Source: Polaribacter atrinae (GTDB lineage: Bacteria; Bacteroidota; Bacteroidia; Flavobacteriales; Flavobacteriaceae). From it: 64,000 nt of DNA. The notes under the pieces were generated by a model. It searched no databases. It was given only the letters and a program-made list of their open reading frames with translations, and was not told the origin of the DNA. Shown here piece after piece: positions 15,868-26,182 of the stretch (its first letter is position 1; each line of letters opens with the position of its first letter). The position numbers and the translations under genes are program-made. Location of the stretch: assembly GCF_038023995.1 (NCBI RefSeq), contig NZ_CP150660.1, forward strand, positions 990,501-1,054,500, given 5' to 3'.

Positions 15868-16710
15868 TTATTTATGTACTGTAAACGTTATAACAACAGG
15901 TAAATGATCTGACGGAAATTTACCATCTTTAGAATCACTTAAAGTTGCATATTTTAATACTTTAACTTGTTCTTTACTTGTAAAAATATAATCTATTCTA
16001 TCTACAACTGGCTTGTTAAAATCAAAAGCATTAAAGGTACCAATAGGTCCAAAAGGTTTTGATTCACTTGCTATCTTTGCATCATTAAAGGCATTGGATA
16101 ATAATTGAATGGGTGCTGTTTCTGGTTTCAAATTAAAATCTCCCATTACAAGAACAGGTAAATTACCTGTGTTATATTCGGCTATTTTATCAATGATTAA
16201 TTTAGCACTTTTTACTCTCGCTATGTTACCAATATGATCAAAATGCGTATTAAAAACCAAAAACTGATCATTATTATACTTATTAATTAAAAGAACGAAC
16301 GTACAAATTCGCTCCATAGAAGCATCCCAACCAACCGAAATTTTATTTGGTGTTTCAGACAACCAAAATGTACCTTTATTTAGGACATTAAATTTTTCTT
16401 TCTGATAAAAAATAGCACTGTACTCACCTTTGGTTTTACCATCATCTCGCCCAACTCCTACATACGAATAACCTACCAAAATACTATCTAAATACTGTAC
16501 TTGATGCTCCAAGCCTTCTTGTATACCAAAAACGTCTGGACTATTATACACTATTTGATTACTTAAAAAATCTTTTCTATTGGACCATCTGTTTACACCA
16601 TCGTTCGGGTTATCATACCTAATATTATAGGTCATTATTTTATAGGCTTCTTTTTCCGAAGTACAAGAAAATAAAAAACAGACTAAAAGTAAAATAACCG
16701 TTTTTTTCAT
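15868..16710 (-). CDS. Endonuclease/exonuclease/phosphatase-family lipoprotein
   Basis: A 280-aa EEP-fold metal-dependent phosphoesterase with a lipoprotein signal (FLFSC, Cys16). Fold motifs: MTYNIRYDN (metal/phosphate Asn), DVFGIQEG (metal Glu), NTHFDHIG, MGDFNLKP, RIDYIFTS and SDHLPVV (catalytic Asp-His). It starts one base after the GH97 stop and 17 bp before PNGase F, so it is a tightly coupled operon member. A secreted, lipid-anchored EEP enzyme in a glycan locus is more likely to act on phosphorylated sugars or phosphodiester-modified glycans than on nucleic acid, but that is inference. DNase activity against extracellular DNA is the main alternative. Confidence 0.85.
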   Translation of the reverse strand: MKKTVILLLVCFLFSCTSEKEAYKIMTYNIRYDNPNDGVNRWSNRKDFLSNQIVYNSPDVFGIQEGLEHQVQYLDSILVGYSYVGVGRDDGKTKGEYSAIFYQKEKFNVLNKGTFWLSETPNKISVGWDASMERICTFVLLINKYNNDQFLVFNTHFDHIGNIARVKSAKLIIDKIAEYNTGNLPVLVMGDFNLKPETAPIQLLSNAFNDAKIASESKPFGPIGTFNAFDFNKPVVDRIDYIFTSKEQVKVLKYATLSDSKDGKFPSDHLPVVITFTVHK

Positions 16711-16711
16711 A

Positions 16712-18739
16712 TTATTTATTTATTGGTGTAAATCGGATAGCTTGTCCACCACCACCAGCTAATTTTATAGTAAGATTGGTTTTTGAAGTCACTTCTTTTT
16801 TTAGAATATCAATTTCTGTCGGATTGGTTTTCCAATCGGCATTCATACCATCGGCATAGATTTGAGCGATGTACGTTTTATTCTCTTCAAGAAAACTTAA
16901 CTCTATATCTAATTCTCTTTGGCTCTCATCTGTAATGCTTCCTAAAAACCAATCATCACTATTTTTATCTTTTCTAACAATGGTTATGTAATCTCCTATT
17001 TTTCCATTAATCATTTTTGAAGACTCCCAATCTGTAGCAACATCTTCAATAAATTTAAAAGCAGGTTGATTTTCATAATTCTCTATCAAATCGGATGCCA
17101 TTTGCATTGGGCTATACAACACAACAAATAAAGCTAATTGCTTAGCTAATGTTGTGTTTACCCTAGAAGTCCCATCGTCTAAATCATTCCATTTAACTCT
17201 ATTTTTAGCGTTTTTATATAAAATATCAAATATACCAGGTGTATAATCGATTGGTCCAGCCAGTCCTCTTGTAAAAGGTAAAATTGTATAATGTTCTGGC
17301 GGATTCCCAGAACTCCAAGCATTCCATTCCATACCTCTTACTCCTTCACGAGTCATCATGTTGGGATAGGTTCTTCTTATCCCTGTGGGTTTAATCGGCT
17401 CATGAGCATCAATCATAATTTTATATTTAGCAGCAGTTTTAACAACCTCTCTGTAATGATTTATCATAAACTGCCCATGATGAAATTGACCTTTTGTTTG
17501 AATGCCCCCTGCGTAACCCGTTTTTACAGCTTTAACACCTAATTGTTGATACATTGAAAAAATAGGTTCTAATTTATTTTCAAAAGATTGTGCTGCTCCA
17601 CCAGTTTCAACATGACCAATAAATGAAATGTTTTTTTCAGTAGCATAGTTTGTAACTTCTTTTAAATTAAAATCGTTGTAAGGTGTTACAAAATCGAAAG
17701 CATCCTTTTTCCCCCAATTTTCCCAACCTGTATTCCAGCCTTCAACTAAAACACCTTTAATTTTATGTTTATCTGCAAAATCGATGTATTTTTTTGTTTC
17801 TTCTGTTGTTGCTCCATGTCTTTCGCCTAAAGTCCAAGTATTTGTTCCCAAGTGCATTCCCCACCAAATTCCAATATATTTCATAGGTTCAACCCAAGAT
17901 ACATCTTCAATTTTATTTGGTTCATTTAAATTCAAAATTAAATTAGACTCCACTAAATCTTGTGCATTCTCTGTTATTTGAATGGTACGCCAAGGAGAAA
18001 TCATTGGTGTTTTTGTTTTTACTTTAACACCATCTGGCCAGGGTACCAAATCACTTTTAAAAGAAAATGAGCTTGCTTCATTTTTCTTTAAAGTCATGCC
18101 TGCATAATTAGTTAAGTTCGCTTCGTGTATACTTATAAAATTACCCACTTTTGTTTCTAATGTTATTGGTGTATTCGCTGACTCTATAGCGTTTAAATTT
18201 GCATTTTTATAGAGTGTTTCATACGATTCAAAATTTGCAGGAATATACCAACCACTATGGTTCTTTACGAAATTAAACTCCGTTAATTCTTCTGCAATAA
18301 GAATACTGTCTATATTTTTTTGTTTAGGAATTTCATAACGAAACCCAATACCATCATTATATATTTTAAAGTAGAGATTCAATTTTCTTTTAGAACCATC
18401 TTTTTCTTGAAGACAAATTAACAGTTGATTGTAATTATTGTCTATTACACTGTTTTCTCCCCATGTTGTATTCCATTTGGTGTTGGATTGTGTAATATTA
18501 TAATCTGTTACTATGAAGTTTTTAGATAAAGTATTTGCATTTTTAAATTCGTAACCTAATTTTGAAGGGTTTATAATTACAGAATCTTTAAAATTAACAG
18601 TGTAATATATGCCTTTATTCGTATTTACAGACACCTTAATTTTATTATTAGGAGATTCAATCTTTAAAATTTTTTCACTAGAGCAGCTTATTAATATTAA
18701 AATTAATAAGAATAATACAGTCCATTTTTTTAATTTCAT
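16712..18739 (-). CDS. GH97 alpha-glucoside hydrolase, inverting (SusB-like) type
   Basis: A 675-aa GH97 lipoprotein (ILISC, Cys19) with the N-terminal beta-sandwich, TIM barrel (GIWWGMHLG near 290) and C-terminal beta domain. Glu447 (DAHEP) and the Glu465/Glu471 region (REGVRGMEWNAW) match the catalytic and calcium-site glutamates of SusB. At the place where retaining alpha-galactosidase members carry the nucleophile (KVDF), this protein has VKTGY (405-409), so the inverting alpha-glucosidase mechanism is expected. In an N-glycan operon the natural role would be removing the alpha-glucose cap of Glc1-3Man9 glycans, an inference from context. It is separated by 27 bp from the GH92 gene upstream. 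Confidence 0.88.
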   Translation of the reverse strand: MKLKKWTVLFLLILILISCSSEKILKIESPNNKIKVSVNTNKGIYYTVNFKDSVIINPSKLGYEFKNANTLSKNFIVTDYNITQSNTKWNTTWGENSVIDNNYNQLLICLQEKDGSKRKLNLYFKIYNDGIGFRYEIPKQKNIDSILIAEELTEFNFVKNHSGWYIPANFESYETLYKNANLNAIESANTPITLETKVGNFISIHEANLTNYAGMTLKKNEASSFSFKSDLVPWPDGVKVKTKTPMISPWRTIQITENAQDLVESNLILNLNEPNKIEDVSWVEPMKYIGIWWGMHLGTNTWTLGERHGATTEETKKYIDFADKHKIKGVLVEGWNTGWENWGKKDAFDFVTPYNDFNLKEVTNYATEKNISFIGHVETGGAAQSFENKLEPIFSMYQQLGVKAVKTGYAGGIQTKGQFHHGQFMINHYREVVKTAAKYKIMIDAHEPIKPTGIRRTYPNMMTREGVRGMEWNAWSSGNPPEHYTILPFTRGLAGPIDYTPGIFDILYKNAKNRVKWNDLDDGTSRVNTTLAKQLALFVVLYSPMQMASDLIENYENQPAFKFIEDVATDWESSKMINGKIGDYITIVRKDKNSDDWFLGSITDESQRELDIELSFLEENKTYIAQIYADGMNADWKTNPTEIDILKKEVTSKTNLTIKLAGGGGQAIRFTPINK

Positions 18740-18766
18740 CTTTTTTATTGATTTAAAAACAAATTA

Positions 18767-20992
18767 CTATTCTAAATTAAATTGAATTTTCGAAGCATTC
18801 GTTAACGTTTCATGACTTATAAAAAAAGATTTATTATTTTTCCCTTTAACAATATAAGAGTTTAGTTTCCCTTTCCCGTTTTTTTCTATAACTAAAGTTT
18901 CGTTCTTATAATATCTCCTATCTAAATGAATGGTTATTTTATCAAATCTTGGTGTTGTAATCGTATAAAACGGATCTGCAGGAGATACGGGGTAAATTCC
19001 CATCATACTATAAATTAACCATGCAGACATAGTACCTGTATCATCATTACCTGGCAAACCAGCTGGTTTATTGGTAAAATACTCATTTATTAAATTGGTA
19101 ACACGCTGCTGTGTTTTCCATTCATAACCTTTTGCATAATTGTACAAATATGGGTAGGCAATATCGGGTTCGTTTGCCATATCAAATTGCTTTTTATCAA
19201 AGACCTCATCTAATTTAGCTACGTACTTTTTTTTACCTCCCATTAACTTCATTAAGGCTTTTGTATCATGCGAAACCATAAAAGTATATTGCCAAGAATT
19301 GCCTTCTATAAAACCCAAATTCTTTTCAAAATTAGCTCCTTGATTCGGATTAAAAGGAGCGTACCAAGATCCATCATCGTTCTTTGGACGTAATAGGTTA
19401 AACTCTTTATCAAACAATTTTCTATAAGAAATAGCTCGTTTAGAGAACAGCTTATAGTCTTCTTTCTTACCTAATTTAATAGCTAATTGTGCTATTGCAA
19501 AATCAGTAATATTATATTCTTGTGTGGTTGAAACCGAACCGCTTTTTGTTGTTTTAGTTGTTAAATAGCCTTTCTCTATATAATCTTTAACTCCTGGTCT
19601 TAATGGATTATTTTCTAACTGTGTCGCACTTTTTCGCATGGCTTCATAGGCTTTCTCAATATCAAAATCTTGAATACCTCTTAAATACGTATCTGCTAAA
19701 ACTATTCCGGCAGGATCACCAACCATTGTTGTGGTTTCTGTAGCATTCAGTTCCCATTTAGGCAGCCATCCACTTTCATCATAAATATTTAACATGCTTT
19801 TTACCATGTCAGATTGTTGCTTCGGATAAATTAAAGACATTAATGAATGTAAATTACGATAGGTGTCCCAAAAAGAAAATACGGTAAAACGTGTACCCTT
19901 TGTTATAGCCGTTTTACGTTTTCCCATAGTTGGATACTCTCCATTTACATCATTTAATGTATTAGGGTGAATTAACGTGTGATATAAAGCCGTGTAAAAA
20001 ATAGTTTTATCATCTTCTGTACCGCCTTCAACTTCTATTTTAGATAACAACTCATTCCATTGTGAAGCCGTATTTTTATAAATAGTGTCAAAAGATAATT
20101 TTTTAGTTTCTTCTTCTAAGTTTTTTCTAGCATTCTCTATACTTACGTAAGACACACCAATTTTAACTTCTACTTGTGTAGGTTGGTCAAATTTATAAGT
20201 AAAATAACTTCCAATACTATCTCCAATTACTTCTTTTTTGTAATTTTTATACAAACGTGTTTTTCCATTATATGCCATCCATTGTCCTTCAACCCCATCG
20301 TATTTTTTAGTTTTTTTCCAAATACCAAATTCATCCGCAGGTTTACTAAATTTTGCTACAAAATAAACAGGATAAGATTCTTCTGGTTTGTAATAACAAA
20401 ATGCTCCAACATTACGCATTCCTTCAATTTCTGTAGAAGACACCACTTTAACCGATGCACCTTCTTCATTGGTTAAACCTAAACCTAAATTAATTAATAT
20501 GTTGGCTTTCCCTTTTGGAAATGAATATTTACTTATACCAACTCTTGTAGCTGCTGTTACTTCTGTTTTAATATTGTATTTATCTAATTCTACTGAATAA
20601 TATCCAGGTTTAGCAACTTCATTTTTATACGTTGTTCCGTACTCTAAATGATTTGTATTTAGATCTCCAGTAGTTGGCATTGTTAAAATAACACCTAAAT
20701 CTGGACATCCAACGCCACTTAAATTTACATGAGAAAATCCTGTTAAAAATGTATTCTCATTTACATAAGGTGTAGACAACCATTGGCTATCTTTTTCTAA
20801 AGGTAAATTTTTAGGGCCTGCAACATTAAAAGGCGATACACTTGCCATTCCTCTTGGTGCAATTGCACCAGGATTTGTTGCTCCAAAATTAGAAGTTCCA
20901 ATAAATGGGTTCACATAATCGATAGGTTCTTGCGCATGAATACACGTTAAAAACGATATCATAAAAATTAACAAACAAGTATCTTTAGTCAT
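18767..20992 (-). CDS. GH92 exo-alpha-mannosidase, divergent +1 loop (copy 1)
   Basis: A calcium-dependent inverting exo-alpha-mannosidase of 741 aa with a secretion signal (FLTCIHAQ). The GH92 N-domain starts YVNPFIGTSNFGATNPGA and includes GFSHVNLSGVG. The catalytic (alpha/alpha)6 domain has SFWDTYRNLHSL, WELNATETTTMVG and GNDDTGTMSAW. The loop that reads HGNEPSHH in typical alpha-1,2-type members is ANEPDIAY here, so linkage specificity should differ. It is 9 bp downstream of another GH92 gene and 27 bp upstream of GH97. Substrate is inferred to be N-glycan mannose; the linkage cannot be assigned. Confidence 0.92.
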   Translation of the reverse strand: MTKDTCLLIFMISFLTCIHAQEPIDYVNPFIGTSNFGATNPGAIAPRGMASVSPFNVAGPKNLPLEKDSQWLSTPYVNENTFLTGFSHVNLSGVGCPDLGVILTMPTTGDLNTNHLEYGTTYKNEVAKPGYYSVELDKYNIKTEVTAATRVGISKYSFPKGKANILINLGLGLTNEEGASVKVVSSTEIEGMRNVGAFCYYKPEESYPVYFVAKFSKPADEFGIWKKTKKYDGVEGQWMAYNGKTRLYKNYKKEVIGDSIGSYFTYKFDQPTQVEVKIGVSYVSIENARKNLEEETKKLSFDTIYKNTASQWNELLSKIEVEGGTEDDKTIFYTALYHTLIHPNTLNDVNGEYPTMGKRKTAITKGTRFTVFSFWDTYRNLHSLMSLIYPKQQSDMVKSMLNIYDESGWLPKWELNATETTTMVGDPAGIVLADTYLRGIQDFDIEKAYEAMRKSATQLENNPLRPGVKDYIEKGYLTTKTTKSGSVSTTQEYNITDFAIAQLAIKLGKKEDYKLFSKRAISYRKLFDKEFNLLRPKNDDGSWYAPFNPNQGANFEKNLGFIEGNSWQYTFMVSHDTKALMKLMGGKKKYVAKLDEVFDKKQFDMANEPDIAYPYLYNYAKGYEWKTQQRVTNLINEYFTNKPAGLPGNDDTGTMSAWLIYSMMGIYPVSPADPFYTITTPRFDKITIHLDRRYYKNETLVIEKNGKGKLNSYIVKGKNNKSFFISHETLTNASKIQFNLE

Positions 20993-21001
20993 AATCGAAT
21001 A

Positions 21002-23329
21002 TTATTTTTTAAGTTTTTTACTTAATGAATATGGCGTATTTTCAGGTTTACTTGCCCACGCTTTATTTGGTACAGCAGCCATATTAAATTCTAAAGAACC
21101 ACCATCTTGAACAGCATCTGAGTATAAAAAACTATTATTCCATGGTTTTCCATTTAACGAAGCAGATTCTATATACACATTATTTTCTGAGTTATTGCTT
21201 GCTGAAATAACAAAGGTCTTTCCGTTTTCTAAAGTCAGCGTTGCTTTTTTAAATAATGGACTTCCAATTACATATTCATTAACAGCAGGTGTTACTGGGT
21301 AAAAACCTAAAGAACTAAATACGTACCACGCAGATGTTTGTCCATTATCTTCATCCCCACAATATCCATCTGGGGTTGCAGAATATAACTTGGTTAAAAC
21401 CTCACGTAATTTTTCTTGTGCTTTATAGGATGTATTTGCATAATTATACAAATAGATCATGTGCTGAATCGGTTGGTTTCCGTGTGCATAATTTCCCATG
21501 TTGGCAATTTGCATTTCAAGAATTTCATGAATTCTAAAACCATAATAAGAAGCATCAAAATTTGGTGGCATTTCAAAAACCTTGTCTAATTTAGCTTCAA
21601 AAATTTCTTTTCCTCCCATGAGGTCAATCAAACCTTGGGTATCATGAAAAACAGACCAGGTATAATGTAAACTATTTCCTTCTGTAAAAGCGTCTCCCCA
21701 TTTTAAAGGATTAAAAGGAGATTGAAAAGTACCGTCTTCATTTTTTCCTCGCATTAAGTTAGTAGAGGAATCAAATAAGTTTTTATAATTGTAAGATTTC
21801 TTATAAAAATCTGCAGCCAACCCATCTTTATTTAGTTTTTTCGCCATTTCTGCAATGGTAAAATCTGCAAATGCATATTCTAATGTTCTTGCTGCATTTT
21901 CATTAATCCCAACATCATAAGGTACATAGCCTAATTTATTGTAGTAATTTGCTCCTTCTCTACCTACTGAATTTACTGGACGTCCTTCTACTTCATTTGC
22001 ATTTTTTAAAACAGCTTCTAAAAGTACGCTTACATCTTTTTCTTGCATGTTTCCTTTTAAAAATGCGTCAGCAATAATAGTAGCGGAATTAGAGCCAATC
22101 ATACAATCTCTATGCCCAGGACTTGCCCACTCTGGCAACCAACCAGATTCTTTATAGGTATTTGCTAGCCCTTCCATAATTTGTGTATTTAACTCAGGAT
22201 ACATCATATTAAAAAATGGAAAAACAGCTCTAAACGTATCCCAGAAACCATTATCTGTAAACATATACCCAGGTAAAACCTCTCCGTTATAAGGACTATA
22301 GTGTATTACGCTTCCTGTAGCATCATACTCGTAAAACTTTCTTGGAAATAATAAAACACGATATAAACATGAGTAAAAAGTCCTAACATTATCAATATTA
22401 TCATCTTCTATAACAATTCTTTGCAATTCTTTTTCCCAAGCAGCGGCCGCTTTTTCTTTGGTATTTTCAAATGAATCGTTCCCTATTTCTGTTTTTAAAT
22501 TTAATGCAGCTTGCTCATGACTAATAAATGAGGACGCTACTTTAACATTTACTTCTTCACCCTTTTTTGTTTTAAAACCAATAATTGCTCCAACGTGTTC
22601 TCCTTTATTGTCTGTTGAGTTTTCTATTAGCTTCCAACCATCTCCCCAAGTGTGGTTTAATTCGAAATCTTTATCAAATTCAGCCACAAAATAATTATGA
22701 AAATTATCTGGTACGCCTCCACTATTGTTTCTACAATAACCAATAATTTTTCTTTCCTTCGGAAGGATTTTCACCATCGATCCTTTATAAAAAGCATCTA
22801 AAATAATGAAAGCCGAATCTGTTTTTGGAAATGTAAATTTAAAATGTGCAGCACGTTCTGTAGGTGAAACTTCTGCAGTAACATCATAATCTGCAAGATA
22901 TACACTATAATGATTTGGTTTAACTATTTCTGCTTTATGCGAAAAATAAGAAGCGCGTTCTTCTTCTTTATATTTTAAATTACCTGTAACCGCCATTAAA
23001 GAAAAGGCCGCATAATCATTAATCCATGGACTAGGCTGATGGGTTTGTTTTATACCTCTTATCGTTTTATCATCGTACTTATAAGCCCAACCATCACCCA
23101 TTTTGGCAGTTTGTGGTGTCCAAAAATTCATTGCCCAAGGTGTTGCAATTGCTGGGTAGGTGTTTCCGTTTGATAAACTAAAATCGGAATCTGTACCCAT
23201 CAATGGATTTACATAATCAATAAGTGCAGTCGTTTTCTCATTTTTATCTTTGCTCTTAGTTGGCGCATCACATGCCATAAAAAAACCTATGCTAGCAATT
23301 AATATACTCTTTAAAATATGTTTTATCAT
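21002..23329 (-). CDS. GH92 exo-alpha-mannosidase lipoprotein (copy 2)
   Basis: A 775-aa GH92 enzyme with a lipoprotein signal (IGFFMAC, Cys20). Motifs: YVNPLMGTDSDFSLSNGNTYPA, PSPWINDYAAFSLMAVTGNL, NGFWDTFRAVFPFFNMMYPE, GDEDNGQTSAWYVFSSLGFYPVTPA. In the +1 loop it has HGNQPIQHMIYLYNY rather than HGNEPSHH, replacing the usual Glu with Gln. The very different N-domain signature places it in a separate GH92 group from copies 3 and 4. It starts after a 140-bp gap behind the GH29 gene, the widest spacer inside the operon, where an internal promoter might exist; I see no clear -7 box there. Confidence 0.92.
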   Translation of the reverse strand: MIKHILKSILIASIGFFMACDAPTKSKDKNEKTTALIDYVNPLMGTDSDFSLSNGNTYPAIATPWAMNFWTPQTAKMGDGWAYKYDDKTIRGIKQTHQPSPWINDYAAFSLMAVTGNLKYKEEERASYFSHKAEIVKPNHYSVYLADYDVTAEVSPTERAAHFKFTFPKTDSAFIILDAFYKGSMVKILPKERKIIGYCRNNSGGVPDNFHNYFVAEFDKDFELNHTWGDGWKLIENSTDNKGEHVGAIIGFKTKKGEEVNVKVASSFISHEQAALNLKTEIGNDSFENTKEKAAAAWEKELQRIVIEDDNIDNVRTFYSCLYRVLLFPRKFYEYDATGSVIHYSPYNGEVLPGYMFTDNGFWDTFRAVFPFFNMMYPELNTQIMEGLANTYKESGWLPEWASPGHRDCMIGSNSATIIADAFLKGNMQEKDVSVLLEAVLKNANEVEGRPVNSVGREGANYYNKLGYVPYDVGINENAARTLEYAFADFTIAEMAKKLNKDGLAADFYKKSYNYKNLFDSSTNLMRGKNEDGTFQSPFNPLKWGDAFTEGNSLHYTWSVFHDTQGLIDLMGGKEIFEAKLDKVFEMPPNFDASYYGFRIHEILEMQIANMGNYAHGNQPIQHMIYLYNYANTSYKAQEKLREVLTKLYSATPDGYCGDEDNGQTSAWYVFSSLGFYPVTPAVNEYVIGSPLFKKATLTLENGKTFVISASNNSENNVYIESASLNGKPWNNSFLYSDAVQDGGSLEFNMAAVPNKAWASKPENTPYSLSKKLKK

Positions 23330-23469
23330 CTTTATAAATTCAATTATTGATTTTTCACAACTACTATAACTACGTTACTGAAAACATTAAGAAGAAACTT
23401 AAAAACCATTAATTGTTTGCTTTAGTTCTTTTTCCCTCTCAACACTTCCGTCAATATATATTAATGCTG

Positions 23470-24819
23470 TTATTTATTTAATTCTACAGCATTTCCATGA
23501 CCTCTATACAATTTTAAAGCATCCTCTAATTCAACTTCTAAAATAGTTGTATAAGCATCCAAATTATTTACTTTAGGAATTTCTATTCTTAAAATTCCAG
23601 GAATATTATTCCAAGCCGCACCACCGTTTCTTTCGAAACTAAGTTCTTGCCCACTACCTACAACTTTAATAGATTTTACTTTATTCTGAATTCCTTTTAA
23701 TGAAATGTAGTTTTTAGGAGCATCAAAAATGGCCAAATAAATTTTAGTTTCATCTTTACTTAAAAGTGTTGGCCCATAAAAATGGCCATAAGGCAAACCT
23801 GCTTTTGAGTTAAAAACAGCTGTTTCATGTTTCTTAATCCAAGTTCCTAAAGCTTCTAAACGCTCTAATTGCGGTGCTGCAATAGTACCATCTGGTTTTG
23901 GACCAATATTTAATAACACGTTTCCTCCAGAACCTATAACTTCTACAAAAGTTCTTACAATTTGCGATATTGGTTTGTAATTTGTATCCGAAGGGAAATA
24001 CCCCCAATTATCATTCATTGTCATACAGAACTCCCATGCTCCTTCTGGCCTTACTACAGGAATCCCTTGTTCTGGTGTACTATAATCCCCATGTGTTTTT
24101 AGCCTAGAGTTAACAATAATTTTTGGGTTCCATGTTAATAATGAATCCTTTAAAGATTCTGCTCTCCATTGTTCGCTAGATTTCTCCCAATCTCCATCAA
24201 ACCAATATAAATCTGGATTAAATTTAGTACTCAATTCTTTTAACTGCCCTGTATTAAATCTTATAAATCGCTCCCAAGGTGTTAACTGGTTTTCCCTTTT
24301 CTGAGGATAGTCTTTTCTGGTATTAGGACGTGGAAAAACCACATCGTAATCTGGATGCGACCAATCTATTAAAGAATAATACAGACCTACTTTTAAACCT
24401 TCGTTTCTTAAAGCGTCTACATAAGGTGCCACTAAATCTCTTTTTGCAGGTGTTTTTTCTATCACATTTAAATGACTAAATTTTGTGTTCCACAACGCTA
24501 CACCATCATGATGTTTTGTTGTTAATACAGCATAACGAGCTCCTATTTTTTTAAATAATTTTGCCCAAGCTTCAGGGTTGTAATTTTCTGCTGTGAAGCC
24601 TTTTCCTTGTGCCATATAATCATCGTAAGAAATACGCTTATGATACATAGACCAAGACTCACCAATACCATTTACACCATAATATCCCCAGTGAATAAAT
24701 ATGCCTAATTTAGCATCTTTGAACCATGTTAATCTTTCTTCTTTTGTCAATTTTTCTTGTGCCGAAATTTGATTGGCAAACAAGAAAAATAGGACAATTG
24801 TTAGTTTTAAAAATTTCAT
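23470..24819 (-). CDS. GH29 alpha-L-fucosidase (copy 1)
   Basis: A retaining alpha-fucosidase of 449 aa with a signal peptide (NQISAQ). The barrel begins WFKDAKLGIFIHWGYYGVNG, followed by LTTKHHDGVALW (fucose-binding His pair). The predicted nucleophile is Asp208 in YWFDGDWE. A C-terminal beta-sandwich follows NVLLNIGPKPDG. It lies 42 bp after a second GH29 gene. The two share the WFDGDW motif but are otherwise clearly diverged, so they may split core (alpha-1,3 or alpha-1,6) and antennary fucose between them. That split is inference. Confidence 0.93.
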   Translation of the reverse strand: MKFLKLTIVLFFLFANQISAQEKLTKEERLTWFKDAKLGIFIHWGYYGVNGIGESWSMYHKRISYDDYMAQGKGFTAENYNPEAWAKLFKKIGARYAVLTTKHHDGVALWNTKFSHLNVIEKTPAKRDLVAPYVDALRNEGLKVGLYYSLIDWSHPDYDVVFPRPNTRKDYPQKRENQLTPWERFIRFNTGQLKELSTKFNPDLYWFDGDWEKSSEQWRAESLKDSLLTWNPKIIVNSRLKTHGDYSTPEQGIPVVRPEGAWEFCMTMNDNWGYFPSDTNYKPISQIVRTFVEVIGSGGNVLLNIGPKPDGTIAAPQLERLEALGTWIKKHETAVFNSKAGLPYGHFYGPTLLSKDETKIYLAIFDAPKNYISLKGIQNKVKSIKVVGSGQELSFERNGGAAWNNIPGILRIEIPKVNNLDAYTTILEVELEDALKLYRGHGNAVELNK

Positions 24820-24861
24820 ATTTTCTTATTTTAATTCCTTTTATTGCTAAAAGATTTAATT

Positions 24862-26172
24862 TTATTTCAAAATAATTTCTATAATAGTATCAATTTCATT
24901 TTGGCTTGCTTCAGGAATCTCAATTTGTAAACCATCTTTAGTATGTTTAGTCTTAATTTTTCTTTTGTTAGAAAATAATTTGGCAGATTTAATCCGGGTC
25001 TTAAAACCTGAAATGATAAAAGGTTTTGTTTTATTTTCTAATACATGAAGGTACAGCACACCTCCTTTTTGGGTTGAAACCCAATCAGTACTAGGTGGAA
25101 TAATTCCAGCTTTAGTTCCATAAATTGTTTCGCCATTTATTTTTAACCAATCTCCTATTTCAGCCAAAGAATTTATATGTTCTTCTTGAATTTTACCATT
25201 TGGCATAGGACCAACATTTAATAATAAATTACTTCCAAAACCTGATGCTCTAACTAAATAATGAATGAGCTCTTTTTTTGATTTATGCATTCTATCCTGC
25301 AAATTAAACCCCCAAGATCCATTAATGGTTGCGCAAACTTCTTTAGGTAATTTACCTATATTTGATTTTTGAGTTCCAAAACCTGTTTTATTTTCACCTG
25401 GTAAATCTCTTTCAAACATTTGAAAATCTTCACCATTTTTTAGAAGACCATGGTGATTGTTACCAATTAAACATTGCGGTTGCAAGTCATGAATTAATTC
25501 ATAAATTTCATCATACTGCCAGTTTTCATTTTTCTTGTCCCAATCACCATCAAACCAAATTCCACCAATCTCTCCATAATTAGTCAATAACTCCGTTAAT
25601 TGTGCTTTCATAAAACGGATATAAGCACTCCAGTTACCTTCTTTTCTTCCATCTATTCCATTCCCCGTTTTTCCTCTAGGAAAGTAATCATCATCGTGCC
25701 AATCTATTAGCGAATAATAAAAGAAAAGTTTGATCCCCTCTTTATTACATGCTTCTGACAATTCTTTTATAATATCTCTTCCATAAGGTGTTTTTTTAAC
25801 AATATTATAATCCGACACTTCAGAATCATACATAGAAAAACCGTCATGATGTCTTGTTGTAATCGTAATATATTCCATTCCTGCATTTTTTGCAATCTGC
25901 ACCCATTCTTCTGCATTAAACTTTGTGGGGTTAAAAAAAGATGGTAATTTTTCATAAGCATCAATTGCTATATTTTGATTGTTCATTACCCATTCTCCAG
26001 CCCCCAAAATACTATAAACACCCCAATGGATAAATAGCCCAAACTTAGCATCTTCAAACCATTGACGAGCTTCCAAATTACTTTTCGTTGGCTCATATTT
26101 TATTTGGGCAGATACATTTTTTGATGTCATTAGAACAAATAAAATAGCTAAAAAAACTCCTTTTACTTTCAT
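24862..26172 (-). CDS. GH29 alpha-L-fucosidase (copy 2)
   Basis: A 436-aa GH29 enzyme with a signal peptide (KNVSAQ). Motifs: WFEDAKFGLFIHWGVYSILGAGEWVM, TTRHHDGFSMYDS, and nucleophile Asp208 in IWFDGDWD. NLLLNVGPMPNG marks the end of the barrel. It starts 10 bp after the GH20 stop and precedes the other GH29 by 42 bp. Exact fucose linkage cannot be read from sequence alone. Confidence 0.93.
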   Translation of the reverse strand: MKVKGVFLAILFVLMTSKNVSAQIKYEPTKSNLEARQWFEDAKFGLFIHWGVYSILGAGEWVMNNQNIAIDAYEKLPSFFNPTKFNAEEWVQIAKNAGMEYITITTRHHDGFSMYDSEVSDYNIVKKTPYGRDIIKELSEACNKEGIKLFFYYSLIDWHDDDYFPRGKTGNGIDGRKEGNWSAYIRFMKAQLTELLTNYGEIGGIWFDGDWDKKNENWQYDEIYELIHDLQPQCLIGNNHHGLLKNGEDFQMFERDLPGENKTGFGTQKSNIGKLPKEVCATINGSWGFNLQDRMHKSKKELIHYLVRASGFGSNLLLNVGPMPNGKIQEEHINSLAEIGDWLKINGETIYGTKAGIIPPSTDWVSTQKGGVLYLHVLENKTKPFIISGFKTRIKSAKLFSNKRKIKTKHTKDGLQIEIPEASQNEIDTIIEIILK

Positions 26173-26182
26173 ACTTAATTAT

